Shown in pieces: positions 33,661 through 45,607 of a stretch of DNA of 64,000 nucleotides (position 1 is the first letter of the stretch; each line of letters opens with the position of its first letter). The notes under the pieces were generated by a model that did not search any database, was not told the DNA's origin, and saw only the letters and a list, made by a program, of their open reading frames with translations. Origin of the DNA: Camarhynchus parvulus (Eukaryota > Chordata > Aves > Passeriformes > Thraupidae); the NCBI RefSeq assembly GCF_901933205.1, contig NC_044581.1, positions 15,035,501 through 15,099,500 of the forward strand. Reading direction: 5' to 3'. The translations under genes were made by a program, and so were the position numbers.

Positions 33661-35679
33661 GGAAAGGAATATCATGTCATCTTGTGTGAATGATCTAGCA
33701 GTATTAATGGAGCCTCCAGGATCTATTGAAAGCAGCAACTTCAATAGCTCAGGGTCATGATATCAGTACTTGTGATGGAACAAGCTATTTACAAAAGATT
33801 TAAACTCTGGGGAAGACGTCTCCTGCAGGCTCTCTGGCTTATTCTCCTTAGCCTTTAGGGTCACATCCTGCTCCTCGGGCTCCTGTTGGTTTCTCTGTTA
33901 TCGTAGGTTGGATGTGACAATTGCCAGCAATCTTTAGCTCTGACCCTCCACAACGCAGTGTCACCCCCATCCAGAGCACAGCAGAGCAGCACTGTTCCCC
34001 CAGTTTTCAGCCTCAGGGTTTTTTAGTGCACCACTCTCATTTTCTTCTGTTTCCTCAGCTACAGTATTTGTCATTTTCTCCACATAAATAAAGCAAACCT
34101 TAAACATATACTGGCTGGTAAGAAACTCAAATACCTTTCCAGCATGAACAAGATTAATCACACGTAATATTTACAGTACTAAACAAAACAATTATAACAT
34201 CATATATACTCAGTTGAACAAACACACTGACAGTTCTTTTTGAAAACATAAAGTAAAAATCAAACGAAAATCCATATCAGAGTAAAGGAACTTATCTTCA
34301 ATTTGTAATCCTCTTAAGCCATTTTTGAAACCAAAATTCAGATGCAGGCACCTTCTCCAGAAGTCATCAAAACCTGATTTACCACTTTGTTTTCCTGCTG
34401 TAGTGGTACAGCTGGAGGGACAGGCAGTGTACCAGAAGCAAAGGCAAGTAAAGTTACAAAGAGGCATCAGAAAAAATCAGGTTTGCTCACCTAGCCCTGC
34501 AGCCCCTGGGGTTTTTGCTCTGCCAGTTATAATACACAGACACAGAGTCCAGAGTGTGCACTGGCAGAGCCTTTGTTTTTGGAAATGTGAACCATGGTCT
34601 GGCTTTTAGAGGGCCCACAGCCCTCCTAGAGAGAGATGAGTCCTTTTTACCAAAGAGTGAGGGCTCAGCCCTGCAAATAATTTCTTACTTAGTCATGCAA
34701 GAAGTCCTACTGGCCTTCATGGCTCCAGTCAGATATTCACAAATTAGGCCAAAAGGTGTCTGCAGGGTCAGGTTCTCAAAACCAGGCCCCAAAACACATC
34801 TGTAAGCTCCCCTCAGGGAGTCTTTTGGAAGCAATACTCTAAATTTCACCATATCCCAGACAGATGTCCTGGATAACCTGAGCTACTATTGAGGAAGACA
34901 ATACTGTAATGTTTTCTATAAGAACACATGGAATATCCAAAGATGCTCCTTTGCTGAGGGACCAGTCAGGAAAAGAGAGGGAGTAAATATTCAGTACGTG
35001 CCTATGCAGAAAAACCATACTACAAACACAAATTTTTACTAATCACCCAAGTGCTGACACATCCCTGGCCACAATACAGGATTTTTTCTGATCAGCCGTA
35101 TATCTGATGTACTGTAACAGACTGTAAAGGGAATTCAAAATTACTCATAACCAGCAACTTCATCATTCACTCTCAAAAGTATTTCATCTTCCCTTGTCTC
35201 CTTGCTTCCAGGAATTTCTCTCAACCTGGTATTTCTTAATCAGAACTTATTTCTTACAGGTCATCAATTTGATCTCTCAGTGTCTAAGGTCTTGGTATTC
35301 TCATTTGGTACAGCAATCAGTTGTGCCTATCAATCTTTAGCATCTATATTCAATTTTCATGCAGGTGTTTACAGCATGAAGCAAAAAACTTCCTGGGAAA
35401 TGAAAGTTTAACAGCAAATAACAGCCATCTTGTAAAAACCCCAATGGCTTATAAAGGGAAAACATACATTAAAAAATGAAACTCAACTGTACAAGCCACA
35501 AAAATAACAAAACCATGGAAATATCTGAGAACAGTAGATCTTCCTGCTATCTTGGAGTACCCACAGGACCAAAATTTTTGCAGTCAGTTCAAAGATCACT
35601 GCAGAGTCTGAACATAAGATGTAGTTAGATCACTCCTGTTTTAGCAAGTATAAGTGATGGTATTTAGACATAACCCTCT
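33661..35679. other. Host DNA, no gene seen
   Basis: Only short chance frames are present and no repeat family is recognised. Confidence 0.45.
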
Positions 35680-35945
35680 GTAGCTTTTCCAGCTCCACTA
35701 GTAGTCCTTATGATCTTCTGTGGTAGTGAATTTCAGAGGCTGGGGACATGCTGGGTGAAGAAAGATATCCTCTCATTTGTTCTAAATGTACCTCCCATTA
35801 ATTTTAGTGACTGACAGGTTGTTGCTATATTAGGACTTAACATGGAAAGGAAGAACTGATCGGTTTTCACTGCGTACTCCCAGCATTAAATACCTCAGTC
35901 GAGTTCCCTTGCATTTTTCTTCTTTCCAAATGCCCTTTTTCCTGA
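35680..35945 (+). mobile_element. Possible ancient CR1-like LINE relic
   Basis: Fragments read like the old amniote CR1/L3 3' region: a 'gtagtgaatttcagaggctg' block, 'ctgggtgaagaaagatatcc', 'cctcccattaattttagtga', and a later pyrimidine-rich block ending 'tcttctttccaaatg'. Divergence is high and the identification comes from memory of the family pattern, so it needs a repeat-library search. Confidence 0.4.
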
Positions 35946-38560
35946 AATCTGTAATACAGGAGGATGAAAATTGGTTTCTAGTATGATTAATGCTGAGCAA
36001 AACTTTCAGCTCAATACTCGACAAAGATCACCTGGTTTTGATATAAAGCCTCTTCCCCTTTTTCTCTCATTCCCTCTCTCCCTCTTCCTCTGGGGATGCA
36101 CAAAGCATTTCAACCAGACCCAGCCCAGGTCCAGATCCCTCACCCTGTGCTCCTGAAACATCCTCTCCACAATGAAGGGATTCCAGGAGTGGCTGCTCTC
36201 CACCTTTTCACCCCTAAGTATCCTCTGAAAAGGAAAGCATTTTTCACTCTCTTTTCAAAAATGTTTGGCAGGTTGGATGACCTCGTTCATATCTCCAATG
36301 TCATTCTGATCGTGAGGGAGTGACAGAGTATTTCAGCAAACATGAAATGTGATTCTCTTCCAGTCAATAGAGTCTTCAAGGCACTTTCCACAAGTTCACC
36401 TGAGCTTATTAGAAACCAGGATGAGAAAAATGCTCATCCTTGCTTTAGCCTAAGGTCCAGCTATGCTTTAACAGAACGAGCATTGGAAAATTACTTGAAC
36501 TTAGTGGGAGAGGAGGAAGAAAACATCATCCTGCCAAAGTATGGTCTCTTCAAAGGGCACCCTCAGGCAGCAGCAGACAATTAGCACAGCACCAGGGCCC
36601 CTCTTTTGCCTATTCCCCCCTGCCCACCCCCCTGTGGTGGCAAACTCCTGCTCCTCAGAGCCACCCCTGGCATCCAAGAGTGGAGGCACAGAGGGCCTGG
36701 TTACAGACACCAGGATGCACTGATGATCCAGAGCTCAGATAGACATGAGCAAGCAAATCCCCTCACTCCATCAAAACATCCAAAATTGGAGGCTTTACAA
36801 AAATCACTTTGAATCTTCTAAGATTTTTCACCAGCCTTGAAACCTGAGTGAGCGAGCTTTGTTTGAATGGAAGCATGGCAAAGCAATTTCCTTCACTCAT
36901 GAGAACCATAGGAATGCAGAGAGGAAAGAAAATATTGCCCTGCCAGCATTTCCCTGCTATCCCACAGCGTGCTGCTCCTCTGGTGCCTGGCTCTGCACTG
37001 CCAGGGCCATGCCAGCACACCCCTGAGATGGCCTTCATCCTGGGGGCACTGAGGGGTAGAAGACTTCATACTAAATGTGTCTTAATCTTTCTCCTTTGCT
37101 GTGGCATAAAATTAATTAATTGAATTAGAAACTGTGACGAGGTAATAATAAATAAAAGTCAGTACCAGAAGGAAAGATTTTCAAAGCTATTTAAATGCCT
37201 GATTTGAACAAAGCACCTAAACAGTTTTAAAATGTGACCCATAATGTGTTTCACCCCAAAGGATATAAGCAGGATATTGAAGATTATTCATATATAGGAA
37301 ATATTCAATTCATCATCCAAATGCACCCACTTCTGCAGAGAAATATAGCAGATACTTAACAGCACCCAGCAATTCAATATGCATTGAAGGTAGGGTGTGG
37401 AGGAAAAATAAAACAGTATCCAGATGAAATTGCAGATGTCAGGAATGGAATTCACCAACTGGGAGGAGACGAGCAAAAAGGGAGATTACTATTTTTATGT
37501 AAAATAAATCAGTCTGCTAATCAGGCTGGGATTTTGCTGCTGGGAGTTAAGGAGGGCAAGAGGAGAACCATAATTTTTAGAGCTGCCACTTTAAACTACA
37601 GCCCATCTTGCTTCACCACTGCTTTGATGCAGCATCAGAGAGGGAGCATCTTGAAGTGCTGTAATGTCAAGGCTCAAACAGGCATATTTTAAAGTAACAG
37701 GAAGTAAATTAAGCCAATTAAACCATCCTAATGCTTTGACATTTTTAGAGTGCTTGCTTACCAAGCAGATTTTGCTCAGCTTACACAGCAAAGATCATTT
37801 CAGGAGGTTGCTATTTCCCAGATCTATAGGCTCACACCTCAAACTTTGGGTTATCCCTTTGCTTTCAAGCTTAGAGTCTGTAAATATAATGTGGAGTTCA
37901 ACAGTCTTTACACCCTTGTTGGGACTCCTTGTGTCTGGAGAGAGCAGGAGCAATGAAAAAAACTCTTAAAATCCCTGCCAGGCTCCTTTTCTGAGATTTG
38001 TGCTCAAACAGGGAGAATCTCTGCCTCAGCTTCCAGCTGCCAGCGCTGCCTGGGCCAGGACATGGTGCCCAGAGCCCCTGGGCCCCGCAGCAGCTCCAGG
38101 ACCTGCAGGGTGCTCTGCGAGGCCTCTTACAAGTCCATCAGGGATTTTCTGCTTGTCCAGAACTCTGCAGCACAAGGTGGGGCCACCACAACCTGTCTGT
38201 CTGCAAACTTCCTCTCCCCTCAGCTTGGAACCCACCGGCCCAACCAGGAGAGCAAAAGGACCCCCATGTTCTGACATTGCTTTAAAGGTAAAATCCACTT
38301 TGGTGGAGATACTGGTCTGAAGCAAAGATTCAGCAGGTACACACTATGTTGGGGAACAAACCCAGAATGTGGTGAAAGAAGGATTGAAAGGTTTGAGCTT
38401 TCAGACCTTGTAGAGACACGCAAGCTTTTCTCCTCGCACCACTTCAACTCAGAGATACCCAGGTAAATCTGTAAGCCTTTAAGTTCTTTTCACACACATT
38501 ACTAAAAGAGCAGGTCTTATAACTCAAGTTTAGTAAAAAGTCTTACTGCTTTTAACCTTG
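35946..38560. other. Host DNA, no gene seen
   Basis: A pyrimidine-rich tract lies at about 36048-36092. A GC-richer patch at about 38020-38280 gives overlapping chance frames on both strands. No gene or repeat family is recognised. Confidence 0.4.
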
Positions 38561-38616
38561 ATTTTTTTTGGTTTTTTTTGTTTTTGGTTTTGGTTTTGGT
38601 TTTGTTTTTTTTGTTC
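38561..38616. repeat. T-rich low-complexity tract with TTTTGG units
   Basis: A run of T broken by G and GG, with three TTTTGG units in its centre (about 38581-38604). It is a simple repeat, not a telomere. Confidence 0.85.
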
Positions 38617-39504
38617 TTCACTCACCTTCTCCCAGCACTTGTTGAGCTCTCACATGGCGAGCCTTTAGCTCTGGCTGGGAGCTGAGCATCACATGCATCA
38701 AGATCTTCACTAAAACCCAGTGTAGGTCACCACACAGCTCATTAAATAAAGGGACATACTCTGCATGCCAATTAAGAGATTAAATTATGGAACAAAGCAG
38801 AGGGAGAACTAGAATTTAAGATCCCCTTGTATTTTCTGGCAAGTCATCTGTCAACTGGAGGAGCTCTTCCACTAAGTGAAGCTTGTGAAGAGCCTGACAC
38901 AGCCATAACCATGAATATCTCAAATCATCACGTCAGCTGAGGTTACTGTGAAGCTGAAATTGTACTGGCAGTGGAGCTCTCTATTGTCATGATTCCCATA
39001 CAGATAAAAAGATGAGGAGGGAAAGAGAAAAAGAGGTATAAAAGTTTCCCAGCAAAGTTTAGATATGTTCTGCCGCTTGTGAATAGTAAATACTACCACA
39101 TATGTATCATATATGCCAATAAAATAAAATTACAAGAACTTCATATTTATATATGCAGTATGTTTTATATTGACAATTAAAGAAAGTGTTTTAAAATGTT
39201 ATAGTTGAAAATTTGGAGGAAAAAAGCGGTTCAGATGTAGTTTAAACACACTGATGAATTCAGGTTCATCTGGGTGTTACTTTTGGACTTCCAAGTAGTT
39301 TGGATGCCAAGGGACTGTGTGTGGATGTGTGTCCAGAGGCAGAGCTGCATGTGTGCTGGCAGCAGGGCAGAGCCCAGCATCTCCCCCCGTGCCAGCCTGG
39401 GCAGGCTGGGGGCAGAGTTCCCCTGCTGCTGCGAAGCTTCTCTCAGAGCACGGTACCAAAACACTGCTGTGAGGACCATGGGGTGCTCTGCTTCCTAAAG
39501 CACT

Positions 39505-39690
39505 CACAGGGTGGTGGGGCCCTGGCACAGGTTGTCCAGGGGAGTTTGGATGCCCCAGACCTGGAATTGTTTAAGACCAGGCTGGATGGGATGTGAGCAG
39601 CATAATCCAGTGAGGGGCATCCCCTCCCTCAGCTGGGGTTGGAACAAGATAATCTTTAAATCTTCCAACTCTAACCATTCTGTGATTTCA
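39505..39690 (+). mobile_element. CR1 LINE, short 3'-end fragment
   Basis: It contains 'ggggccctggcacaggttgt', 'gaccaggctggatgggat', and 'aatcttccaactctaacc' followed by ATTCTGTGATT. This is the last part of avian CR1 in + orientation, strongly 5'-truncated. Confidence 0.88.
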
Positions 39691-41100
39691 TAAAACACAG
39701 ACACACCCATGGCGACAAACCCAATCCATATTTTCCCCTGTAGACAACTTTACCCAACATTGAAGAATTACACTGAAGAACCTTCACTACACAAAAAAAT
39801 ACAGCATAGGGAATTTTTACACCAGAACAAAGTGCTCCTCTTTTCCCATCTCATATGTGGGCTACAGTACCATATTCAGGCTGGCTTTCTGGGGCTGAGT
39901 GAAAACCATTTTCTATAGTGAACTAGCTCTAACAGCCTGATGGCAGCATTTTAATCCATTTTTTTAAACCCTAGGTTACTGCAGGCATGAGTGCTAATAT
40001 TCACAGAATGGCTGCACCCACCCTGCAAGCCAGACTGGCAAAATTCAGTGCCTCTCTAAAATTTATAAAGCTGCATTTACCCGTTGCTGTGCCCCCACTT
40101 GCAGCTGAGACTCACAGTGTGTTAGCTTGGACACTGTAATCAACTCTGCTGTAATTCTGGCTTACAGTTGAGCATGACTGTTTGTGTCCATCCAGATTAT
40201 TCCCAGCTCCTCACAGCCCTGAGCTGCATGAGGTGCTGGGTCCACAGGGAGGGACCCCTTAGGTGCCAGATTTGCAGAGGTCAACATCTCAGCATCTCCT
40301 TCAGCTCTTAGCACCCATAATAGAGCTTACTCTTCATATAAACACTGATCTTCAAATGTGACTCCAGGTAGTTAGTGCATGAGTGGGACTGGACTATTAT
40401 AAAGAATAAAAACCAAAAATCTTAAACCACTCATCACATTCATTAGACTAAAAATTTTGAAGGTCTCACCCAGAGCTCATCTTCCATGACTACAGGCAGC
40501 ACAGGGATGGGAAGGACACAGTGTGGATAGGGAGAGATTAGAGATGGGATTTTTTTTCTTTTAAAAGAATTAAGAACTGCAGTAATTTGTGAAAACTCAG
40601 ACCAGCAGCCCAGCTCCCCAGCCCCACCAAAGCTCAGAGCAGCTGTGCTTTCTCTGAGGGCAAGGACCAGCTCCTGCTCCTCAGCCCCCAGCAGAGTTGC
40701 CCATGGCCCTGCATCCCTGCATCCACTCTGACTCATGGAGAGCTGGGAAAGAAGGGATCAGGACAGATCCCCTCCTGAGCCCTTTGCATGGCCTGCACAG
40801 GGGCAGGGGGTGACAGATGTGGGTCCCCACCTGGAGTTCCCCTAGGCCCTGCTGCAGACCAGCAGAAAAGCCCTATGCCAGGCCCATGCTGAAGATTTCT
40901 ACACAAATAAGTTCACCTCCCTCACATCTCTCTTAACCTCACCACCCACCCTACTGTGGGCTGGCCACTGGGTTTGAAACAGTGAAGTTTTGGGGCTAGT
41001 TAGAAATCAGAAGTGCTCTGTCTGTCCCAGAACTGGATCAGCAGCAGAGAGCAGCTACACACAAACTGTGATTTATGCCCTAGTGCCAGAGTTACTCTGT
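39691..41100. other. Host DNA, no gene seen
   Basis: Only chance frames occur. A 97-codon minus-strand frame (40443-40736) lies in a GC-richer patch and has no recognisable domain. Confidence 0.4.
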
Positions 41101-41166
41101 GGCTGTCACATGTCATTGTGTGAGGTGACATGTCACATCATTGTCATGGTGACATGTCACCACATT
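41101..41166. repeat. Imperfect repeat of ACATGTCA with a 16-bp palindrome
   Basis: Three ACATGTCA-type words occur near 41108-41115, 41127-41135 and 41152-41159, spaced about 20-25 bases apart. The last lies in the perfect palindrome TGGTGACATGTCACCA (41147-41162). The E-box-like CATG centres could bind dimeric factors, but that is speculation. Confidence 0.6.
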
Positions 41167-44100
41167 GCTGTGCAGCTATCATGGACATACAGTTAAAAGT
41201 TCTTGCTACAACTGTTTCCACTTAGGTATTTAGTTTCTTAAGGATTACTGACTGTGATGTAGAAATTCCTATCAATCATTATGTCAGCTCTACAGAAATT
41301 AAGCTACTTTTAGAGGAGGATTTTGAAACAAATGTAATAACACAGAATAGTGCCTATTTCTCAAAATGTGGGTTACATCCATCAGGGCAATGACACAAAA
41401 GACTAGGTGGAGACAAGGGAGGGCTCTTTCTATTGTTTTCCAGAGATCTCACAAGAAAAAAAAAAGACAAATCTAGCTGTGAATGAAAGCAATCTTGAAA
41501 ACATGCAATTAGTACTGCAAAAATATCTTTTCTAAATTTGAAGAGAGCCTCAAAAAGAAGGTATAGAGCTATTCACCTACATTGGCTTTCATGGACCAAG
41601 AAACCAAAAACTATTATGGCTTTTCTGCTTAGCCTGCAAGCACACATGGCTAATTCACAACCTCTGGTAGTTGCTACAAAGCAGCTGGTGAGCTCAAACT
41701 GTTACAGGCACACTGTCAATCTTGCACAAAAACTTCACAGCAAACCACTCCGAGATTTGTCCCCACTAAGGTTTAAAACCAGATATTTCTGCAGCTGTGT
41801 GGTTTTTTTATTGTCAAAAGACATCATTTTTCACAGAGCATGTGGAGACAAAGTAAAGAAAAAGGATGATTTTGCTAATGGAGAGTATGGATAAGTGCCT
41901 GTATATTTACAGATTTATTTCTTTATTTGACAAAAAAGCCCCCTATAACTATCTGTTAGATTTCCTGCTCCTGAGCTTGGCTAAGGAAGCACATCATAAC
42001 CGGGACACAAAGAAGAGGTGTTTGCTCTCCTGGAACTGAGTTCATGTGGAACTCCCTGTCCCAGAGGAGAAGAAAGAAGAATTGCTGTTTTCATTTGAAA
42101 TAAATAATTTTCCTAATGAAAGTGGCATTTTGCTTCTGCAAACTCAGAAAGAATAAGGGAAAAAATAATATTGAGAGCTGTCATTTCAATGAACAGCCTT
42201 TGAAGGGATTGCACAAGGTAAAAGTCATAAAATTTAGCCCAGATGTTTAGTTGAAATAAGAAACAGTGTCATGTTTTTCACATTTCCATTATGAAATCTA
42301 ATCATAATTTATATTTAAAAGGTTGCACAAATGTTGAGAGCTCTTAAGTAGAGTTGCAAACAAGCTAAAAAAGGTAAATTCACCTTAGGATCTCCTAAGA
42401 CTACTCCCAAAACTGAGCTCATCCTTTGTAAATTCTGCCTGCCAAAGACTGTATGACTCTGTACTACACTGCAGTGCTTTACCTCCACACACAGATGAAG
42501 CCTGAAATTTCTTATACACAAAAAATGAGCATTTTGGCATAAACAATGTGATCAAGACAGTTTCCATCCTCATCACTGAATCTTGATGGTTTTCTTGAAC
42601 TTAGATGTAACAGTTCCCCACACACAGGATATTGTGTGTGATACAAGTGGTTTCAACTTGAAAGCTCACTCCCACCAAATGTCTGCATTTCTGTGTGAGC
42701 CAAGAAAGACCTAAACTCAACTGTAACATATTTCCAAGAAAAAGTCTTTGCTGTTATTCTCTCAGGCACAATTTGTTTCCTAACCAATGATGCTATTTAA
42801 TCAAAACTCACACTAGTCTTCCTAAAAGCATTTAAAAAACAAAACAAGAAAGAAGCATTTCTGTTCCATAGCTTAGTTCTTAATCATCTAATCAAACTTG
42901 ATAAATTTTCCACTCTCTCTCTCTCCTAAAATGAATTCTTGGCAGCCTTCAGTGAAATAAAAAAAAAAAAAAAGTTCATGTAGAAGTTCAAAGCAGCAAT
43001 TTATGTTTCTGATAATTTTAAATTAATTCCTAATCTATGAAGCATAAAGAAACTATGCTTGAGATGCAGCCCACATCCAACTATATGGCTTAAGGAGACA
43101 GTGTCTGTGATGTGTGGCTGCAGATCTTTCTGTCCCTGGCATACACACCTGAAGTTCATGCCCCCTAATGTAATTGGACAGTTTTGTTTGTGAAAATGGC
43201 CTGTTCTGCCAAATGCTGAAGTCCTTGCTTTGACAGATATATCACTTTTCCAATGTGAGTGTATTTTGAAGAGAGCTGACACATGATCAAGTTCTCTTTA
43301 ATATCCTTCAACAAACCTGACAGTTGTCCAGCAGGGTCTTGTGCAGCATCCAACTGTCAGCTCCAGCAGAGGCATTATGGGAAAGCTGACTGAGGAAAAC
43401 AGCAGCAAAGAGGAAAAATCTGATTTATGCTTCTCTGTGTACTCAGCTTAGTATCAAAAACAAGTACCTCAGCTCATATGTATTTTAGCAGGCCTACATG
43501 GACAAAATCTCCTTAGGCTTCAGGAAAACAGGAGAACAACCTATTTATATTGCGATTATTTATTTTAGGGCTTTATTGCATGTGTCATTATAAAGCACCC
43601 CAAATCTCACATGCACAGGTGTTATCCTTTCCAAATCTGAACTGCCTTATAAGGAGCAATAACTGGATGTTTTTTAACTGCTTGGGGTGCTTCAGTTTCA
43701 TGCAGTTTTTGGAAGGGTCTTTCACTTACGAGAGTCCTCATGTGGGAAGAAAAAAATGCAATTTATAGCATTTTGCTTCTTACATCTGCCACCAGTGAGC
43801 AAGTCCGCGTTTCCAGAGGGGTCTGACAATGTAAGCTTAGAATATCCTCTTCAAATTGTTATTTAAGCCAGATGTTGTCATTTTGTCACCTGAAAATTTC
43901 GTTTTCCTGCAGGAAGGTAGAGTTTGATTGCAGTCATTTTGTGTTACTTACTGAAATGCAGCCTTGCAACAAGAAGGAATTGAACTGGACCAAGATAATA
44001 GCATCAGCCCCATCATCCCCACAGTGAAAGTGGCATTTGTACCCTCAGAGTGCAGCTGATTTCTTTGTCTGAAAACTCCCTGAGCCTGCCATGTATTGCT

Positions 44101-44375
44101 GGAAGACTGAAGCAGTCCTTAATGCCCCATTCCCTGCAGGGAACCCCTTTGGTCTGAAGCCTTGTGCCAAAATGCTGCCCTGAGTGCGGGGAGCTGACAT
44201 TCCCATCTCAGCCTTGGGTACCTGACACTGCACCAGCTCGGAGCCTGCATGGGCCAAACCCCACGTGGAGAGAGAGTGCAGAGAGGCAATTCCAGAGAGG
44301 CTGGAGGGGCTGGGAGCTGGAGCAGCCCTGCTGTAAATCAAGCTCAGGCTCCTGCTCAGCAGGGCTGGAAATCCT
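41167..44375. other. Host DNA, no gene seen
   Basis: A 118-codon plus-strand frame (41538-41894) has no recognisable domain. A poly-A run lies at about 42959-42974. No repeat family is recognised. Confidence 0.4.
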
Positions 44376-44410
44376 GCGCGCGAACGCCGCCGGATGCGCC
44401 AGGCCCGAGG
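44376..44410. other. Local CpG cluster
   Basis: About eight CpG dinucleotides fall within about 35 bases (TGCGCGCGAACGCCGCCGGA and following), in sequence that is otherwise CpG-poor. It is far too short for a CpG island. Long frames on both strands (44164-44490 +, 44045-44455 -) pass through it without recognisable domains. Confidence 0.45.
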
Positions 44411-45566
44411 TTCTACATAAAAATGACAGAAGGATCCTCTCAGACAGAAAGACAAGTGTTATTGAAACAGTCATAGAGGAGCTGGTCTGAGCAGGAGTAC
44501 TGGAGAATGACCATGTTATCTCTGTTATTCCAGTGCCCCTTTAAATATAGTGCTGAGGTGACTGCCTGCTTAGCCTACGGTGAAGGCCACACTTGTCTGC
44601 GGTGGAGTCCCATAATCTTAGTTTATTGCATTGCATGGATTGTATTTGCTCAAGCTGCTGCCTGAGGGGGTGCTTGTGGGAAATGTATAGCTTTCTGCTC
44701 CCCCCTTCTCTAGCAGACTATTTAGGCTGACATTTATCAATAAATTGCACATATTGTTATACATTTTTCTGTCGGAGCAGCACTACAAGATTATGTGATG
44801 AGCACATTTTATCAATCCAGCAACACTTTTTTTTTCCTTTTTCCCCACCATACAAGGATTTTTTTTCTGCAGAAGTGACTGGAATGTCACAGCTCCAGCA
44901 TGACCTGATTGCTAAGTCAAACCAGAGCTCCAGACAGTTTTCACTGCAGGCCCCGTTTCAGGAAACACTTCTGGGGAAGGCTGTTTCTGGCTGCTCTCCC
45001 TTCCCCAGGTCTGTGAACGGCAGGACTGAAGGAAAAAAAAACCCAACATGGCCCTCTGTTCCCCACAAAGGCCATAAATCTCCCACAATCAGGCGATTCC
45101 TACATTCTGCAGTTCTGTACATCACACTTTCCCCCCATGGGCTAAGCTGCTAAAAGCCACTGCCCTGACCTCCTGTTAACATTTTTTGTTTGTTTTATTT
45201 TTTTCCAAGGTAGCAGTATAATGACCCTATGATCAAGATCATATCAGTTAATCCTCCTTTCAGATCAGTACAACTCTTCCTCATGCATTACATTTAAATT
45301 TTCTTTTTAAAATGCCTTTGCCTGAAAGACAAATCATTTGTCTTCAAATTTCATCTGTCAAAACCTAGACAGGCTATTTCCATAGTATATTTTTAATCTT
45401 TTTCTGAAGTTTGCATCTTCTGTTTTACTCTCCTCATTAGTTGTACCCACACATCTGTATTGTTTCAAAATGTGACTGTTTTGAACATGAAGGAAGCTCC
45501 TAGTAGAAGAATCACAGTTTAAACTCTTTTAAAAAAAGGAGCAGAAATTTGTCCTCACATCTTCCA
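44411..45566. other. Host DNA, no gene seen
   Basis: The block 44510-44820 is unique-looking with AT-rich motifs such as TTTATCAATAAATTGC and could be a regulatory element. A T run lies at 44827-44835. Confidence 0.35.
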
Positions 45567-45607
45567 TAAAATGTCTGGTCATGGGGAAGCCATGACCAGA
45601 CATTTTA
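45567..45607. repeat. Perfect inverted repeat, 18-bp arms, 5-base loop
   Basis: Arms TAAAATGTCTGGTCATGG (45567-45584) and their exact complement (45590-45607) flank GGAAG. Pairing stops abruptly outside the arms. It could extrude as a cruciform or fold as an RNA hairpin. It is shorter than a usual pre-miRNA. Confidence 0.9.

Noticed and set aside
38561..38616. TTTTGG units as interstitial telomere
   Set aside because: Vertebrate telomeres are TTAGGG; this is a T-rich simple repeat.
44045..44490. 136-codon minus and 108-codon plus frames around the CpG cluster
   Set aside because: Mutual shadows in stop-poor sequence without domains.
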